The position numbers and the translations under genes are program-made. A stretch of DNA of 44,083 bases from a virus. The notes beneath the pieces were generated by a model. The model had not been told where the DNA came from. It made no database searches and saw nothing but the letters and a program-made list of their open reading frames with translations. Below, one piece after another: positions 30,352 to 38,344 of this stretch; positions within the stretch are counted from its first letter, which is position 1, and every line of letters starts with the position of its first letter. Where the stretch lies: the IMG/VR virus record IMGVR_UViG_3300013104_000448, positions 1-44,083 of that record. One strand, given 5' to 3'.

Positions 30352-33006
30352 ATGGCGAACAAACTCTCCCTCGGGTTGGTGATCGGCGGGACCGTCAGTC
30401 CTACCGTCGGCGCCGCGTTCAAGGAGGTAACCGGGCGCATCAAGCGACTGGAAACAGAAGGCAACAAGGCGCGGGTGCTGCAGCGCACCATTGGCGACAC
30501 CATTCGCTTGCGCGATGAATGGAAAAAGGCCCACGACAGCGGCGCAGAAGGCGCGTCGAAGCTTCTGGGTCGCCTGAATTCCAATCTCGACAGCCTGAAG
30601 AAACAGGGCGTCGAGGTCGGTCGGCTAGACAAGGCGTACCGTTCACTGGGCCAGACCGCGAACAAGGCGGAACTCAAGGCCAAGGGTTACCAGCAGATCG
30701 ACGCCGGCAAGGCCGGGATGAGGAGCACGGTCGGTCAGGCCGTCGCCGGAGTGGCGACGGTGGGCATTGCGACCAAGGTCAGTGCCGACTTCGGGGCCAT
30801 TGTCCGTGACATTGCGATCAAGGCCGGCATTGCCAACGACCCGAAAGAAAAGCAGGTATCGCAGAAGATCATCGAGACTTCGCGCGACACCGGCATGGCG
30901 CGCAATGACGTCGCCGACGTGGTCAACCAGCTGGTCGGGGCCGGGATGGACCTGGCCAAGGCGCTGGAGTACGCCCCAGTCGCGGCCAAGTTTGCCGTGG
31001 GCCAGGGCTCGAACGGTGCCGACACGGCGAAGATGATCAACGCGCTGGGACAGAACGCCAAGATCACCGACGCCAAACAGATGCAGCAGGCACTCGAAGC
31101 CATTGCCTTTCAGGGACAGGCCGGCAGCTTCGAGGCGGTCGACATGGCCCGCTGGTTCCCCGAGCTGTTGTCGAACATGGGCAGACTGAACATCACCGGC
31201 ATGGACGCGGTGACGCAGCTGGGGGCGATGCTGCAGGTGCAGATGAAAACCGCCGGCGGCGCCGACGAGGCGGCGAACAATCTCAAAAACTGGATGGGCA
31301 AGATCGGTTCGACCGACACCGTGGAGGCCTACAAAAAGGCCGGCATCGACTACAAGGGTTCGATACAGACCGGGTTGCAGAACGGCATGTCGACGCTGGA
31401 GTCGAGCATGGCGTTGGCGCAGAAGTACATCCAGGCCACCGACCCGAAACGGGCGGCATTGATGGCCTTAGCCACGTCGAAGATCAGCGAGGAGGCGGAT
31501 CCGGAAAAGGCCAAGGCGATGATGGTGGCGCTGGAGGAGGCCTTGCGTACCGGCGACTTGTTCGCCGACATGCAGGTCAAGGCGGCGCTTTCGGCCTACC
31601 TGCAGAACAAGGCGCTGTACAGCCAGCTGAAAAACGACTCGCGCGAAGCCTCGGGCATCCTCGATAAAAACCTGGCCGAGCGGCGCGAATCGTCGTCGCA
31701 GAAGTGGGCCGAAATGGCGCAGTCGATGAACGACGCCATGCGCAGCGTCGGCGATGCCTTGCGGCCGGTGACGGATTCCGTGGCCGAAGGCCTGACCAAG
31801 CTCACCAAAGGCATCACCGCGCTGTCGGACAGTTCGCCCGGTGTGGTCACCGGTATTGCGGCGGTCGGAGGTGGATTGCTCGCGCTGCAGACAGCGGTCA
31901 GCTCATTCAAGATCGGCAAGGGATTGCTCAACCTGGCGCGCGGGACACTGGGCAAAGGCAAGTTCGGCGAGGTGCAGAAGGTCTTTGTCACCAACTCGTT
32001 GGAGGGCGACCGTGTCGGCACGGGGGCAGAGCCCAAGGGCAAGAAGGGGCGGCGGGGTCGAGCGGCTTCCCGAAGTCCCTCTCCGCGGCGTAGGACTGCC
32101 ACGCCGCCACGGCCGAGAGGTCCGACACGTTCACCGGTACCCGCGCCTCGACCCACAACACCGGTATCGCGATCACCAGTGCCGTTGCCTCGGCCGGCTG
32201 CTCCTGTGCCTCGTCCACCCGTACCGCTGCCGCCAACCGGTGGAGTAATGGCCAAGGTGGCGGCAGTAGCGGAAACGGTGGGGAAGGTCGGCAAAGTGGG
32301 CAAGGTGATTCCGGGCGGCTCGCTGTTGGAGGCCGGAAACATGGCTTTCGACACTTACCTGAATGCCGAGACGAAAGATGAAAAGGCCGAGGGTTACGGT
32401 GCGGCAGCGGGTTCACTGGCCGGCACCATGGCCGGCGCTGCCGCCGGCGCGGCCATCGGTTCGGTGGTGCCCATCATTGGTACCGCGATTGGCGGTTTGG
32501 TCGGCGCGTACCTGGGCAGCATGGGCGGTACCGCACTGGGCGGGGTCGTGGGGAAGTCGTGGTTTGGTGGCGAGGAAGTAAGGCCTGCAGCACCGGCAAC
32601 GCCGCTGTTGACGGCGCCTCGGCCGGGGCCGGTGGTCCCCAGCTTGGCCAGCATGGGGCGATCTTTCAACGGCTCGAACAGTCATCCCGGTGCGCTGCTG
32701 ATGGCGGCCAGCTCCGTGCCTCCCAGTCCAGCGTTGGGTGATGTTGCCCGCGCATTGGCGGCACCGGCACCGGCACCGGTTAAACCAGCAGCGGTGATGA
32801 TTAAGCCTAAAGAGCCAGAGAAACCGGCGCCGACCAAAGTGGATCAGCAGTTTCAGTACTCCCTGAGCATGCCGGTCACGGTGCAAGGCGACGTCAAAGA
32901 TCCGCGGCGCCTGGCGCAGGACCTGATGCCGTACATGCAGCGGATGATGGCCGACGCCGCGAAGCAGAATGCGTCGAACCAATTGTTCGATGAACCCCAC
33001 TTGTAA
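30352..33006 (+). CDS. Tail tape measure protein
   Basis: 884 residues. The N-terminal part (LSLGLVIGGTVSPTVGAAFKEVTGRIKRLETEGNKA, then long helices to residue 120) and the TP901-type core (DIAIKAGIANDPKE, DVADVVNQLVGAGMDLAKALEYAPVAAKFAVGQGSNGADTAKMINALGQNAKI, SMALAQKYIQATDPKRAALMAL) identify the tape measure. A very Pro/Arg-rich segment (about residues 563-640) sits before a Gly/Ala-rich membrane-like stretch (AAGSLAGTMAGAAAGAAIGS, about 687-730). It sets tail length and is ejected with the DNA. Confidence 0.93.
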   Translation: MANKLSLGLVIGGTVSPTVGAAFKEVTGRIKRLETEGNKARVLQRTIGDTIRLRDEWKKAHDSGAEGASKLLGRLNSNLDSLKKQGVEVGRLDKAYRSLGQTANKAELKAKGYQQIDAGKAGMRSTVGQAVAGVATVGIATKVSADFGAIVRDIAIKAGIANDPKEKQVSQKIIETSRDTGMARNDVADVVNQLVGAGMDLAKALEYAPVAAKFAVGQGSNGADTAKMINALGQNAKITDAKQMQQALEAIAFQGQAGSFEAVDMARWFPELLSNMGRLNITGMDAVTQLGAMLQVQMKTAGGADEAANNLKNWMGKIGSTDTVEAYKKAGIDYKGSIQTGLQNGMSTLESSMALAQKYIQATDPKRAALMALATSKISEEADPEKAKAMMVALEEALRTGDLFADMQVKAALSAYLQNKALYSQLKNDSREASGILDKNLAERRESSSQKWAEMAQSMNDAMRSVGDALRPVTDSVAEGLTKLTKGITALSDSSPGVVTGIAAVGGGLLALQTAVSSFKIGKGLLNLARGTLGKGKFGEVQKVFVTNSLEGDRVGTGAEPKGKKGRRGRAASRSPSPRRRTATPPRPRGPTRSPVPAPRPTTPVSRSPVPLPRPAAPVPRPPVPLPPTGGVMAKVAAVAETVGKVGKVGKVIPGGSLLEAGNMAFDTYLNAETKDEKAEGYGAAAGSLAGTMAGAAAGAAIGSVVPIIGTAIGGLVGAYLGSMGGTALGGVVGKSWFGGEEVRPAAPATPLLTAPRPGPVVPSLASMGRSFNGSNSHPGALLMAASSVPPSPALGDVARALAAPAPAPVKPAAVMIKPKEPEKPAPTKVDQQFQYSLSMPVTVQGDVKDPRRLAQDLMPYMQRMMADAAKQNASNQLFDEPHL

Positions 33007-33015
33007 GGAGAGCCC

Positions 33016-33861
33016 ATGGGTTACATGGAACAATTGCAGGATGGCCTCAAGTTCCTGGTCGAAGCCGGGGAGTCCGGACGCCGCAGTGCGGACGGCATGC
33101 TTGGCCCGGTCAATGGTGCAATCCGGGAAATTACCGGCGCCGCGTCCGAGCTGGAAAACATTCCGTTCGTGGGGCCGGAGATTGGCGCCAAGCTGCAGCG
33201 AGTGATGCGTGGCGTGGCTGCAGCGCAGACCAAGGTGGGGCAGGTGGCGGCCACTTACGGGCGAGCCACCCGGGCGGCCGCTGAAGTACAGGAGCGCATG
33301 GGGACGTTAAAGGAACAAGCGGGCAAGGCGACGACGGCGATCAACAAGATCGCCGGCCAGTTTAGCCCGTCGCTGGCCAACATCGTGCCCACCAGTGTGT
33401 TTGCCACCGATGCCACTCCGGCTCCGGAAGCGGTGAAGCCGTTCCCGCATCTGCTGATCATTCAACCGCAGGATCCCAAGGCGCAACCGTACTACTTCAA
33501 CCTGGACACGGCGGCCTTCGACGAACTGACGCGTTCGACCGAGTTTCGCTGGACCTCGCAGGAGCGCCTGTCCCGTCGGCCGGCGCAGCAGGCCGTGGGG
33601 ATCGGTGAAGAGAAAATCACCCTGAAGGGCACGATTTACCCGGGCTTCAAGGGCGGACTGAAGCAGCTCGACACCTTGCGCAGCATTGGCGCTCAACTGA
33701 AACCGTTAACACTGACCACAGGCTTTGGTGATGTCATGGGCACCTGGTGCCTGAAGAACATCACGGAAGAGCAGGGGGCGCTGATGCACGGCGGGATCCC
33801 GCGTAAACAAGGGTTCACTCTGGAGTTTGTACGCTATGGCGACGACATGCAGAACGTCTGA
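33016..33861 (+). CDS. Tail protein gpU with N-terminal helical extension
   Basis: 281 residues. The C-terminal half (about 145-281: FPHLLIIQPQDPKAQPYYFN, FRWTSQERLSRRPAQQAVGIGEEKITLKGTIYPGF, LTTGFGDVMGTWCLKNITEE, RKQGFTLEFVRYGDD) is the P2 gpU family, a tail tip/initiator component. P2 gpU itself is about 160 residues. The extra 140 N-terminal residues are helical and Ala/Gly-rich (AQTKVGQVAATYGRATRAAAEVQERM), a form common in larger relatives. Confidence 0.9.
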   Translation: MGYMEQLQDGLKFLVEAGESGRRSADGMLGPVNGAIREITGAASELENIPFVGPEIGAKLQRVMRGVAAAQTKVGQVAATYGRATRAAAEVQERMGTLKEQAGKATTAINKIAGQFSPSLANIVPTSVFATDATPAPEAVKPFPHLLIIQPQDPKAQPYYFNLDTAAFDELTRSTEFRWTSQERLSRRPAQQAVGIGEEKITLKGTIYPGFKGGLKQLDTLRSIGAQLKPLTLTTGFGDVMGTWCLKNITEEQGALMHGGIPRKQGFTLEFVRYGDDMQNV

Positions 33862-34042
33862 CGGGGATCTGCTGGACAGCATCTGCCATAACTTTTATGG
33901 CCACCTGACGGGCAGTGTCGAAGCGGTGCTGGATGCCAATCAGGGGCTGGCCGATGAGGCACAACCCTATCGCGCCGGTGTGGTGATCACGCTGCCGGAT
34001 CTGGCTACTCCAGTACAGGACCAGGTAACGCTATGGGATTGA
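33836..34042 (+). CDS. Tail protein gpX (LysM-like)
   Basis: 68 residues from ATG 33836 (GGAG 10 bases upstream), overlapping the end of gpU. DLLDSICHNFYGHLTGSVEAVLDANQGLAD...VITLPDL is the short LysM-like gpX family, an essential P2-type tail component. A TTG at 33827 is a less likely start. Confidence 0.9.
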   Translation: MATTCRTSDGDLLDSICHNFYGHLTGSVEAVLDANQGLADEAQPYRAGVVITLPDLATPVQDQVTLWD

Positions 34043-34089
34043 TGGCCTACACTCGTGCGGCTTGATCCCCTCAAGCTCCTTACTTTCAT

Positions 34090-34116
34090 ACCCGCCTTGT
34101 GCGGGTTTTTTTTTGG
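34090..34116 (+). terminator. Intrinsic terminator after gpX
   Basis: ACCCGC, loop CTTGT, GCGGGT (34090-34106), followed by nine T. Stem and loop are nearly the same as at 23030-23052, and it is placed directly before the gpD gene. Confidence 0.85.
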
Positions 34117-34125
34117 AAAAATTCC

Positions 34126-35175
34126 ATGACTCCCAGGTTTCGCATCGTCGCCAATGGCGCCGATATCACGGCCTTGATCAATGATCGGCTGATCCAGCTG
34201 CGCACGCTGGACAAGCCCGGGATGGAGTCCGACGAGTTCGAATTGCGCATCGATGATCGCGATGGCCAGGTGACGTTGCCGTCACGCGGCAGTGCCATCG
34301 AGGTCTACCTCGGCTATGTCGAAACGTCACTGGCCCGTCTGGGGCGATACGTGGTCGACGAGATCGAGGTCTCGGGACCGCCGGACACATTGGTGATCAA
34401 GGGCAAGGCCAGCGATATGCGCGGCACGGGCAAGACCATCCGCAGTGGCAGTTGGGAAAACGTGCCGCTGTCGACCATCGTGACCGACATTGCCGCACGC
34501 AACGGCTGGAAGCCAGGGTGTCCGGTGGCGACCAAAGTGGTCCGGGCGGACCAGCTCAACGAGTCTGACTTTAATTTCCTCACACGTCTGGCCAGGCAGT
34601 ACGACTGCACCGCCAAGGTGGCCGAGGGCAAGCTGCTGGTGATGCCACGCCAAGGCGGTCAGAGCGCGACCGGCAAGGCCTTCGGCGTCATTACCCTGAC
34701 GCGCCGCGATGTCAGCCGTTGGCAGTTTCGTTTGGGCGATCGCAATGCACACAAGGCCGTGGCGACCAAACATCAGGACAAGAAAAACGGAAAGCTGGTG
34801 GTCGTCTTCCTGGACAACGACGACGTGCCCGATGGCCTGCCGGCGGTGCACACCGACCGGCATATCTACCCCAACAAAACCGCTGCCGAGGCGGCAGCCA
34901 AAGCTCGCTTGGCAGCGTTCAATCGTTCCGGTGCCGGCGTGCGTCTGGAGATGCCCGGGCGCACGGACATCTTCGCCGAGCGGTCGATCAACGCCCAAGG
35001 CTTCAAGGAGGGGCTCGACGGTGAGTACCTGACGGATTCTGTCGAGCAGGTTTACACCCAGGCCGGTTGGTCGACCGCTGTGGAGTGCAACGGCGGCAAG
35101 CAGGGCAAAGCCAAGGCCAAAGGTAAGAAGAAAAAACAACCACAAGACCTGAAGGTGGTGCAGCTGAATCAATAG
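34126..35175 (+). CDS. Late control/tail hub protein gpD
   Basis: 349 residues from ATG 34126. The gpD/gp27-like pattern is clear: PRFRIVANGADITALINDRLIQLRTLDKPGMESDEFELRIDDRDG, GYVETSLARLGRYVVDEIEVSGPPDTLVIKGKASDM, DQLNESDFNFLTRLARQYDCTAKVAEGKLLV. It forms the baseplate hub to which the spike attaches. The Lys-rich C-terminus (KGKKKKQPQDLK) is typical of relatives. Confidence 0.94.
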   Translation: MTPRFRIVANGADITALINDRLIQLRTLDKPGMESDEFELRIDDRDGQVTLPSRGSAIEVYLGYVETSLARLGRYVVDEIEVSGPPDTLVIKGKASDMRGTGKTIRSGSWENVPLSTIVTDIAARNGWKPGCPVATKVVRADQLNESDFNFLTRLARQYDCTAKVAEGKLLVMPRQGGQSATGKAFGVITLTRRDVSRWQFRLGDRNAHKAVATKHQDKKNGKLVVVFLDNDDVPDGLPAVHTDRHIYPNKTAAEAAAKARLAAFNRSGAGVRLEMPGRTDIFAERSINAQGFKEGLDGEYLTDSVEQVYTQAGWSTAVECNGGKQGKAKAKGKKKKQPQDLKVVQLNQ

Positions 35176-35209
35176 CAGCGTCCTCCGTCACAGCACCAGG
35201 AGCAAGCGA

Positions 35210-35773
35210 ATGCCGTTAACTGAGCAACAACTCCAACGCATCATGCCCAACGCCCGCCGCCAAGCGGGCGTTTTTGTATCCGCGCTAAACGCGGCCATGG
35301 TCCACCGGCAAATCAACACGCCGAAACGCCAAGCCGCGTTCCTCGCACAGGTCGGACACGAGTCCGGTCAATTGCAGTACGTGCGTGAGCTGGGTGGCGA
35401 TCAGTACCTGAGCAAATACGACACCGGCAATCTGGCGGTGAAGCTGGGCAACACCCCGGAAGTGGATGGTGATGGCCAGCGCTATCGCGGTCGCGGCCTG
35501 ATCCAGATTACCGGCCACAGCAACTACCTGCGTTGCAGCCTGGCGCTGTTCGGTGATGAACGCCTGCTGCGAACCCCAAAGCTGCTCGAACTGCCGCAAT
35601 GGGCGGCCGAATCCGCCGCCTGGTTCTGGTGGATACGTGAACTGAACTCGCTGGCGGATCGGGACGAGTTCGAGGCGATCACGCGCAAGATCAACGGCGG
35701 CCTCAATGGCCTGGCGGATCGGCTGCAGCTGTGGGAGCGGGCGAGGGCAGTGTTATGCGTCTCGTCGAGCTGA
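35210..35773 (+). CDS. Endolysin, GH19 chitinase-like
   Basis: 187 residues. The GH19 fold is visible: catalytic Glu51 in FLAQVGHESGQLQYVREL, then YRGRGLIQITGHSNYLR and AAWFWW...ITRKINGGLNGLADR. It cleaves the glycan strands of peptidoglycan after holin triggering. There is no signal peptide, so release depends on the holin. A terminator-like hairpin lies inside the first 25 codons (35251-35275). It overlaps the Rz start by 19 bases. Confidence 0.93.
   Translation: MPLTEQQLQRIMPNARRQAGVFVSALNAAMVHRQINTPKRQAAFLAQVGHESGQLQYVRELGGDQYLSKYDTGNLAVKLGNTPEVDGDGQRYRGRGLIQITGHSNYLRCSLALFGDERLLRTPKLLELPQWAAESAAWFWWIRELNSLADRDEFEAITRKINGGLNGLADRLQLWERARAVLCVSSS
35251..35275 (+). terminator. Terminator-like hairpin inside the endolysin gene
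   Basis: CGCCCGC (35251-35257), 6-base loop, GCGGGCG (35264-35270), then TTTTT. It is a textbook intrinsic-terminator shape within the coding region, 41 bases after the start codon. It may attenuate lysis-gene expression in the absence of antitermination. Confidence 0.6.
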
Positions 35774-36297
35774 TCCCTGCGCCGTATCGAGTGTTGGTGA
35801 TCGGCGGCCTGCTGGTCGCAGTCGCGGGTGGTGCCGCCGCGATGGCCTGGCAAATTCAGGACTGGCGATACGGTCGACAACTTGCCGAACAGGCCCGACT
35901 GCACACCGAGACCCTGAATCAACTGACCCAGGTCGCGGCTGCACAACAGCGTGCCGAACAGGACAAGCGCTTGGCCCTGGAGCAGCGGCTTTCCGCCAAC
36001 GAACAAACTCATTACCGAGCCCTTAGCGATGCCCAACGTGATCAAGGTCGCCTGCGCGACCGCCTTGCCACTGCTGATCTGCGCCTGTCAGTCCTACTCG
36101 ACGCCACCGATGCAGCCAGCGGCTGCGCAATGTCAGCCACCACCGCCACCGGCAGCGTGGTTCATGGCCCCACAAGAGCCCAACTTGACCCAGCGCATGC
36201 TCAACGAATTATCGGCATCACCGATGCCGGCGACCAAGGACTGATCGCCTTGGCAGCCTGTCAGGCCTACGCCAAAGAAGTCTCAACACCGAAGTGA
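35755..36297 (+). CDS. Rz: Rz-like spanin, inner-membrane subunit
   Basis: 180 residues from ATG 35755 (GAGGG upstream). An N-terminal membrane anchor (YRVLVIGGLLVAVAGGAAAMAW, about 10-31) is followed by a long coiled-coil periplasmic part (EQARLHTETLNQLTQVAAAQQRAEQDKRLALEQRL). It spans the periplasm with Rz1 to disrupt the outer membrane at the last step of lysis. The Rz1 gene is embedded in another frame. Confidence 0.9.
   Translation: MRLVELIPAPYRVLVIGGLLVAVAGGAAAMAWQIQDWRYGRQLAEQARLHTETLNQLTQVAAAQQRAEQDKRLALEQRLSANEQTHYRALSDAQRDQGRLRDRLATADLRLSVLLDATDAASGCAMSATTATGSVVHGPTRAQLDPAHAQRIIGITDAGDQGLIALAACQAYAKEVSTPK
36029..36244 (+). CDS. Rz1: Rz1-like spanin lipoprotein, nested in Rz
   Basis: 71 residues from ATG 36029, fully inside the Rz gene in a different frame. 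A signal sequence ends in a lipobox-like LLICAC; the mature part is short and Pro-rich (QCQPPPPPAAWFM). This is the classic outer-membrane Rz1 architecture. The start is chosen because the upstream part of the frame has no signal-like character. Confidence 0.85.
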   Translation: MPNVIKVACATALPLLICACQSYSTPPMQPAAAQCQPPPPPAAWFMAPQEPNLTQRMLNELSASPMPATKD

Positions 36298-36301
36298 AAA
36301 A

Positions 36302-36339
36302 GAGCGACCGGTCTGGATGCGTCAACATCCAGCCCGGTC
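36302..36339 (+). other. Strong 16-bp hairpin after the lysis genes
   Basis: GCGACCGG-T-CTGGATG (36302-36317), loop CGTCAA, CATCCAG-C-CCGGTCGC (36324-36339): a long stem with one mismatch, right after the Rz stop. There is no T-run, so it is more a 3'-end stabilising or pause structure than a classic terminator. The rest of 36340-36447 shows no gene; it holds the TATATATA-rich leader of the methyltransferase gene. Confidence 0.65.
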
Positions 36340-36447
36340 GCCGTCCCTGCAGATGGTCCCTGCAAGTCCAGCCAAGGCTCTTGCTCCGTGCACAAAGCGC
36401 GGCGAGCCTAGCACCTGTTTATATATACAGTAAAGGTCTTGCTCTCT

Positions 36448-37242
36448 ATGTCTACTCCTATCATCCCTTGGATGGGTGGCAAACGCCGCCTGGCCGACCG
36501 CCTCATTCCGCTTTTTCCGCCTCACGAGTGCTATGTCGAAGTCTTTGCCGGCGGTGCCGCGCTGTACTTCATGCGACCCCAGGCCGCGCCCGTCGAAGTC
36601 CTCAACGACATCAACGGCGACCTGGTGACGCTGTACCGCGTCGTGCAGAACCACCTCGAAGAGTTCGTGCGCCAATTCAAATGGGCGCTCAGCTCGCGCC
36701 AGGTGTTCGAGTGGCAGAAGATGACCCGCCCCGAAACCCTCACCGACATCCAGCGCGCCGCCCGATTTTTCTACCTTCAGCACCATGCCTTCGCTGGCAA
36801 GGTCACCGGGCAGACCTTCGGTACCGCGACCACTGGCCCGGCCATCAATCTGCTGCGGATCGAGGAAAATCTGTCGGCCGCCTGGCAGCGCCTGTCCGGC
36901 ACCTACGTGGAAAACCTACCTTGGCTCGAGTGCGCCGAACGCTACGACCGCGCTCATACCTTTCACTACATGGACCCGCCGTATTGGCAAACCGCTGGCT
37001 ATGGAGTCGACTTTCCGTTCGAGAACTACGAGCGGATGGCCGACTTCATGCGCCGTTGCAAAGGAAAAGTGATGGTGAGCATCAACGACCACCCGGATAT
37101 CCGCCGCGTGTTTGAAGGATTTCATTTCGAGGCGTTAGACATCCGTTACACCACCAACAACCAGCGGCAGGGTAAAGCCAAAGTCAGCGGCGAGCTGGTT
37201 ATCATGAACTGGAAGCTATCGACTTTCGGAGGGCTGTTTTAG
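36448..37242 (+). CDS. Adenine-specific DNA methyltransferase, Dam (D12) family
   Basis: 264 residues from ATG 36448; AAAGG lies 11 bases upstream. Motif I PWMGGKRRLADRL (FxGxK type) is at the N-terminus, YVEVFAGGAALYF follows, and the catalytic DPPY motif is seen in FHYMDPPYWQTAGYG near residue 172. The motif order fits the alpha (D12) class. It probably methylates GATC-like sites in phage DNA for protection against host restriction. No cognate restriction gene is adjacent, so it is an orphan. GC-rich codon use matches the phage, not the cargo that follows. Confidence 0.88.
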   Translation: MSTPIIPWMGGKRRLADRLIPLFPPHECYVEVFAGGAALYFMRPQAAPVEVLNDINGDLVTLYRVVQNHLEEFVRQFKWALSSRQVFEWQKMTRPETLTDIQRAARFFYLQHHAFAGKVTGQTFGTATTGPAINLLRIEENLSAAWQRLSGTYVENLPWLECAERYDRAHTFHYMDPPYWQTAGYGVDFPFENYERMADFMRRCKGKVMVSINDHPDIRRVFEGFHFEALDIRYTTNNQRQGKAKVSGELVIMNWKLSTFGGLF

Positions 37243-37346
37243 TTTACAGGATGGCCGAAAAAGTTAGTGAGCTATATGTGTTATTTCGTGATTTGAAATG
37301 TGCCGTACTCTATTTTATATGAGGTTGGAATATTTAATTTATAAAT

Positions 37347-37372
37347 GAAGTGAGCCTTTTACTGCTCACTTC
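37347..37372 (-). terminator. Terminator-like hairpin at the end of the kinase/regulator operon
   Basis: GAAGTGAGC (37347-37355), 8-base loop, GCTCACTTC (37364-37372), a perfect 9-bp stem. On the minus strand it is followed by ATTTATAAATT. It lies 28 bases beyond the stop of the response-regulator gene. Confidence 0.7.
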
Positions 37373-37399
37373 CATCCTGAATGTGAGTTGTAGATAATT

Positions 37400-38344
37400 T
37401 CACCGCGCGTCTGCGGCCATCAAAATCTCGCTCATTTCGCGAAGAGCATCTATATAAAGTGCAAATACACGGCGGATTTCGGGGAAGTCTCCTACATTGA
37501 TATTGTCGCTACCTTGCAAAATCCAACCTTCCTCTCCTTGGATTTCGATAGCGTGACCAAGAATGTTACGTTTTTGTAGAACTTGGGAGACGTAATTTGA
37601 GCTGCTAGCTCTAAGTTCTCGGATTCGATCAACTTGGTTGTCGTTCAAATTAAAGCTTTCTGGATTTTTAGTAGCTACTTTTGATAGGCGGCGAAAATGG
37701 CTAAAGAGCTTTGCGCTATCAATTGCACGAGTACTCAGACGACCCTCAATTCCATTTGGAATAGAAGCTTCGTACTTTTCTTGCATGCTTTTAATAAAGG
37801 CTAGGACTTCAGCATCAAGTTCGGCTAGCCTTTTCTCTCCATCAGGATCAAAGCTAGACATTGATAGAACAGCATCTTTCATTACTATATCGCACTCTGC
37901 AACAACTCTCATGGCAAGTCCTCTCATACCTGAAAGCCTGTCAAGAGAGCGTGCAGTTTGCTCGATTAATGCACCTGTACGATCAATGAAACGTTCGCGG
38001 GCGCTACAGTAGACACCCTCTACTTGTTTATCTGCCATCATGCGGCGCAATGTCGCCTCATCCACGCTTCCAGAGTAAAAAAGTATCGTGGTTGAAGGGA
38101 ACAAACTTCGAACTCGTGGCGCGATATCATCTCCGTTTTCATCTTTTAGACGGTAGTCTAGAAGAATGATGTCGTAAAGGTGGAAAAGGCTGTGGGAGCG
38201 TGCCAATTCCTCAATTTGCTTACTGTTGATGATGTTTTTAATTCGAGCAATAAAGCCTGCAGCGCGTACACGGCGTTTTAGGCTAGATTCCTCCTCTTCG
38301 CTGAACGAATCTTCAATCCAAAGTATGCCAAAATCCAAATTCAT
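37400..38344 (-). CDS. Response regulator with HEPN-like C-terminal effector domain
   Basis: 314 residues. Residues 1-125 are a receiver domain: ILWIED with acidic residues E11/D12, phosphoacceptor D63 in YDIILLDYRL, and S91 in TILFYSGS. The conserved Lys position reads VYCSARE instead and is not clear. The C-terminal 190 residues are all helical and contain R259-N-I-L-G-H264, exactly the RNxxxH signature of HEPN ribonucleases. There is no DNA-binding domain. The ATG overlaps the TGA of the kinase gene (ATGA at 38341-38344), so both are made together. The likely role is a phosphorylation-controlled RNase toxin in phage defence; this is inference from motifs. Confidence 0.7.
   Translation of the reverse strand: MNLDFGILWIEDSFSEEEESSLKRRVRAAGFIARIKNIINSKQIEELARSHSLFHLYDIILLDYRLKDENGDDIAPRVRSLFPSTTILFYSGSVDEATLRRMMADKQVEGVYCSARERFIDRTGALIEQTARSLDRLSGMRGLAMRVVAECDIVMKDAVLSMSSFDPDGEKRLAELDAEVLAFIKSMQEKYEASIPNGIEGRLSTRAIDSAKLFSHFRRLSKVATKNPESFNLNDNQVDRIRELRASSSNYVSQVLQKRNILGHAIEIQGEEGWILQGSDNINVGDFPEIRRVFALYIDALREMSEILMAADAR

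Noticed and set aside
36294-37115. Plus-strand frame overlapping the Dam-type gene
   Set aside because: Its composition is extremely Arg/Pro-rich and the overlapping frame holds clear methyltransferase motifs.
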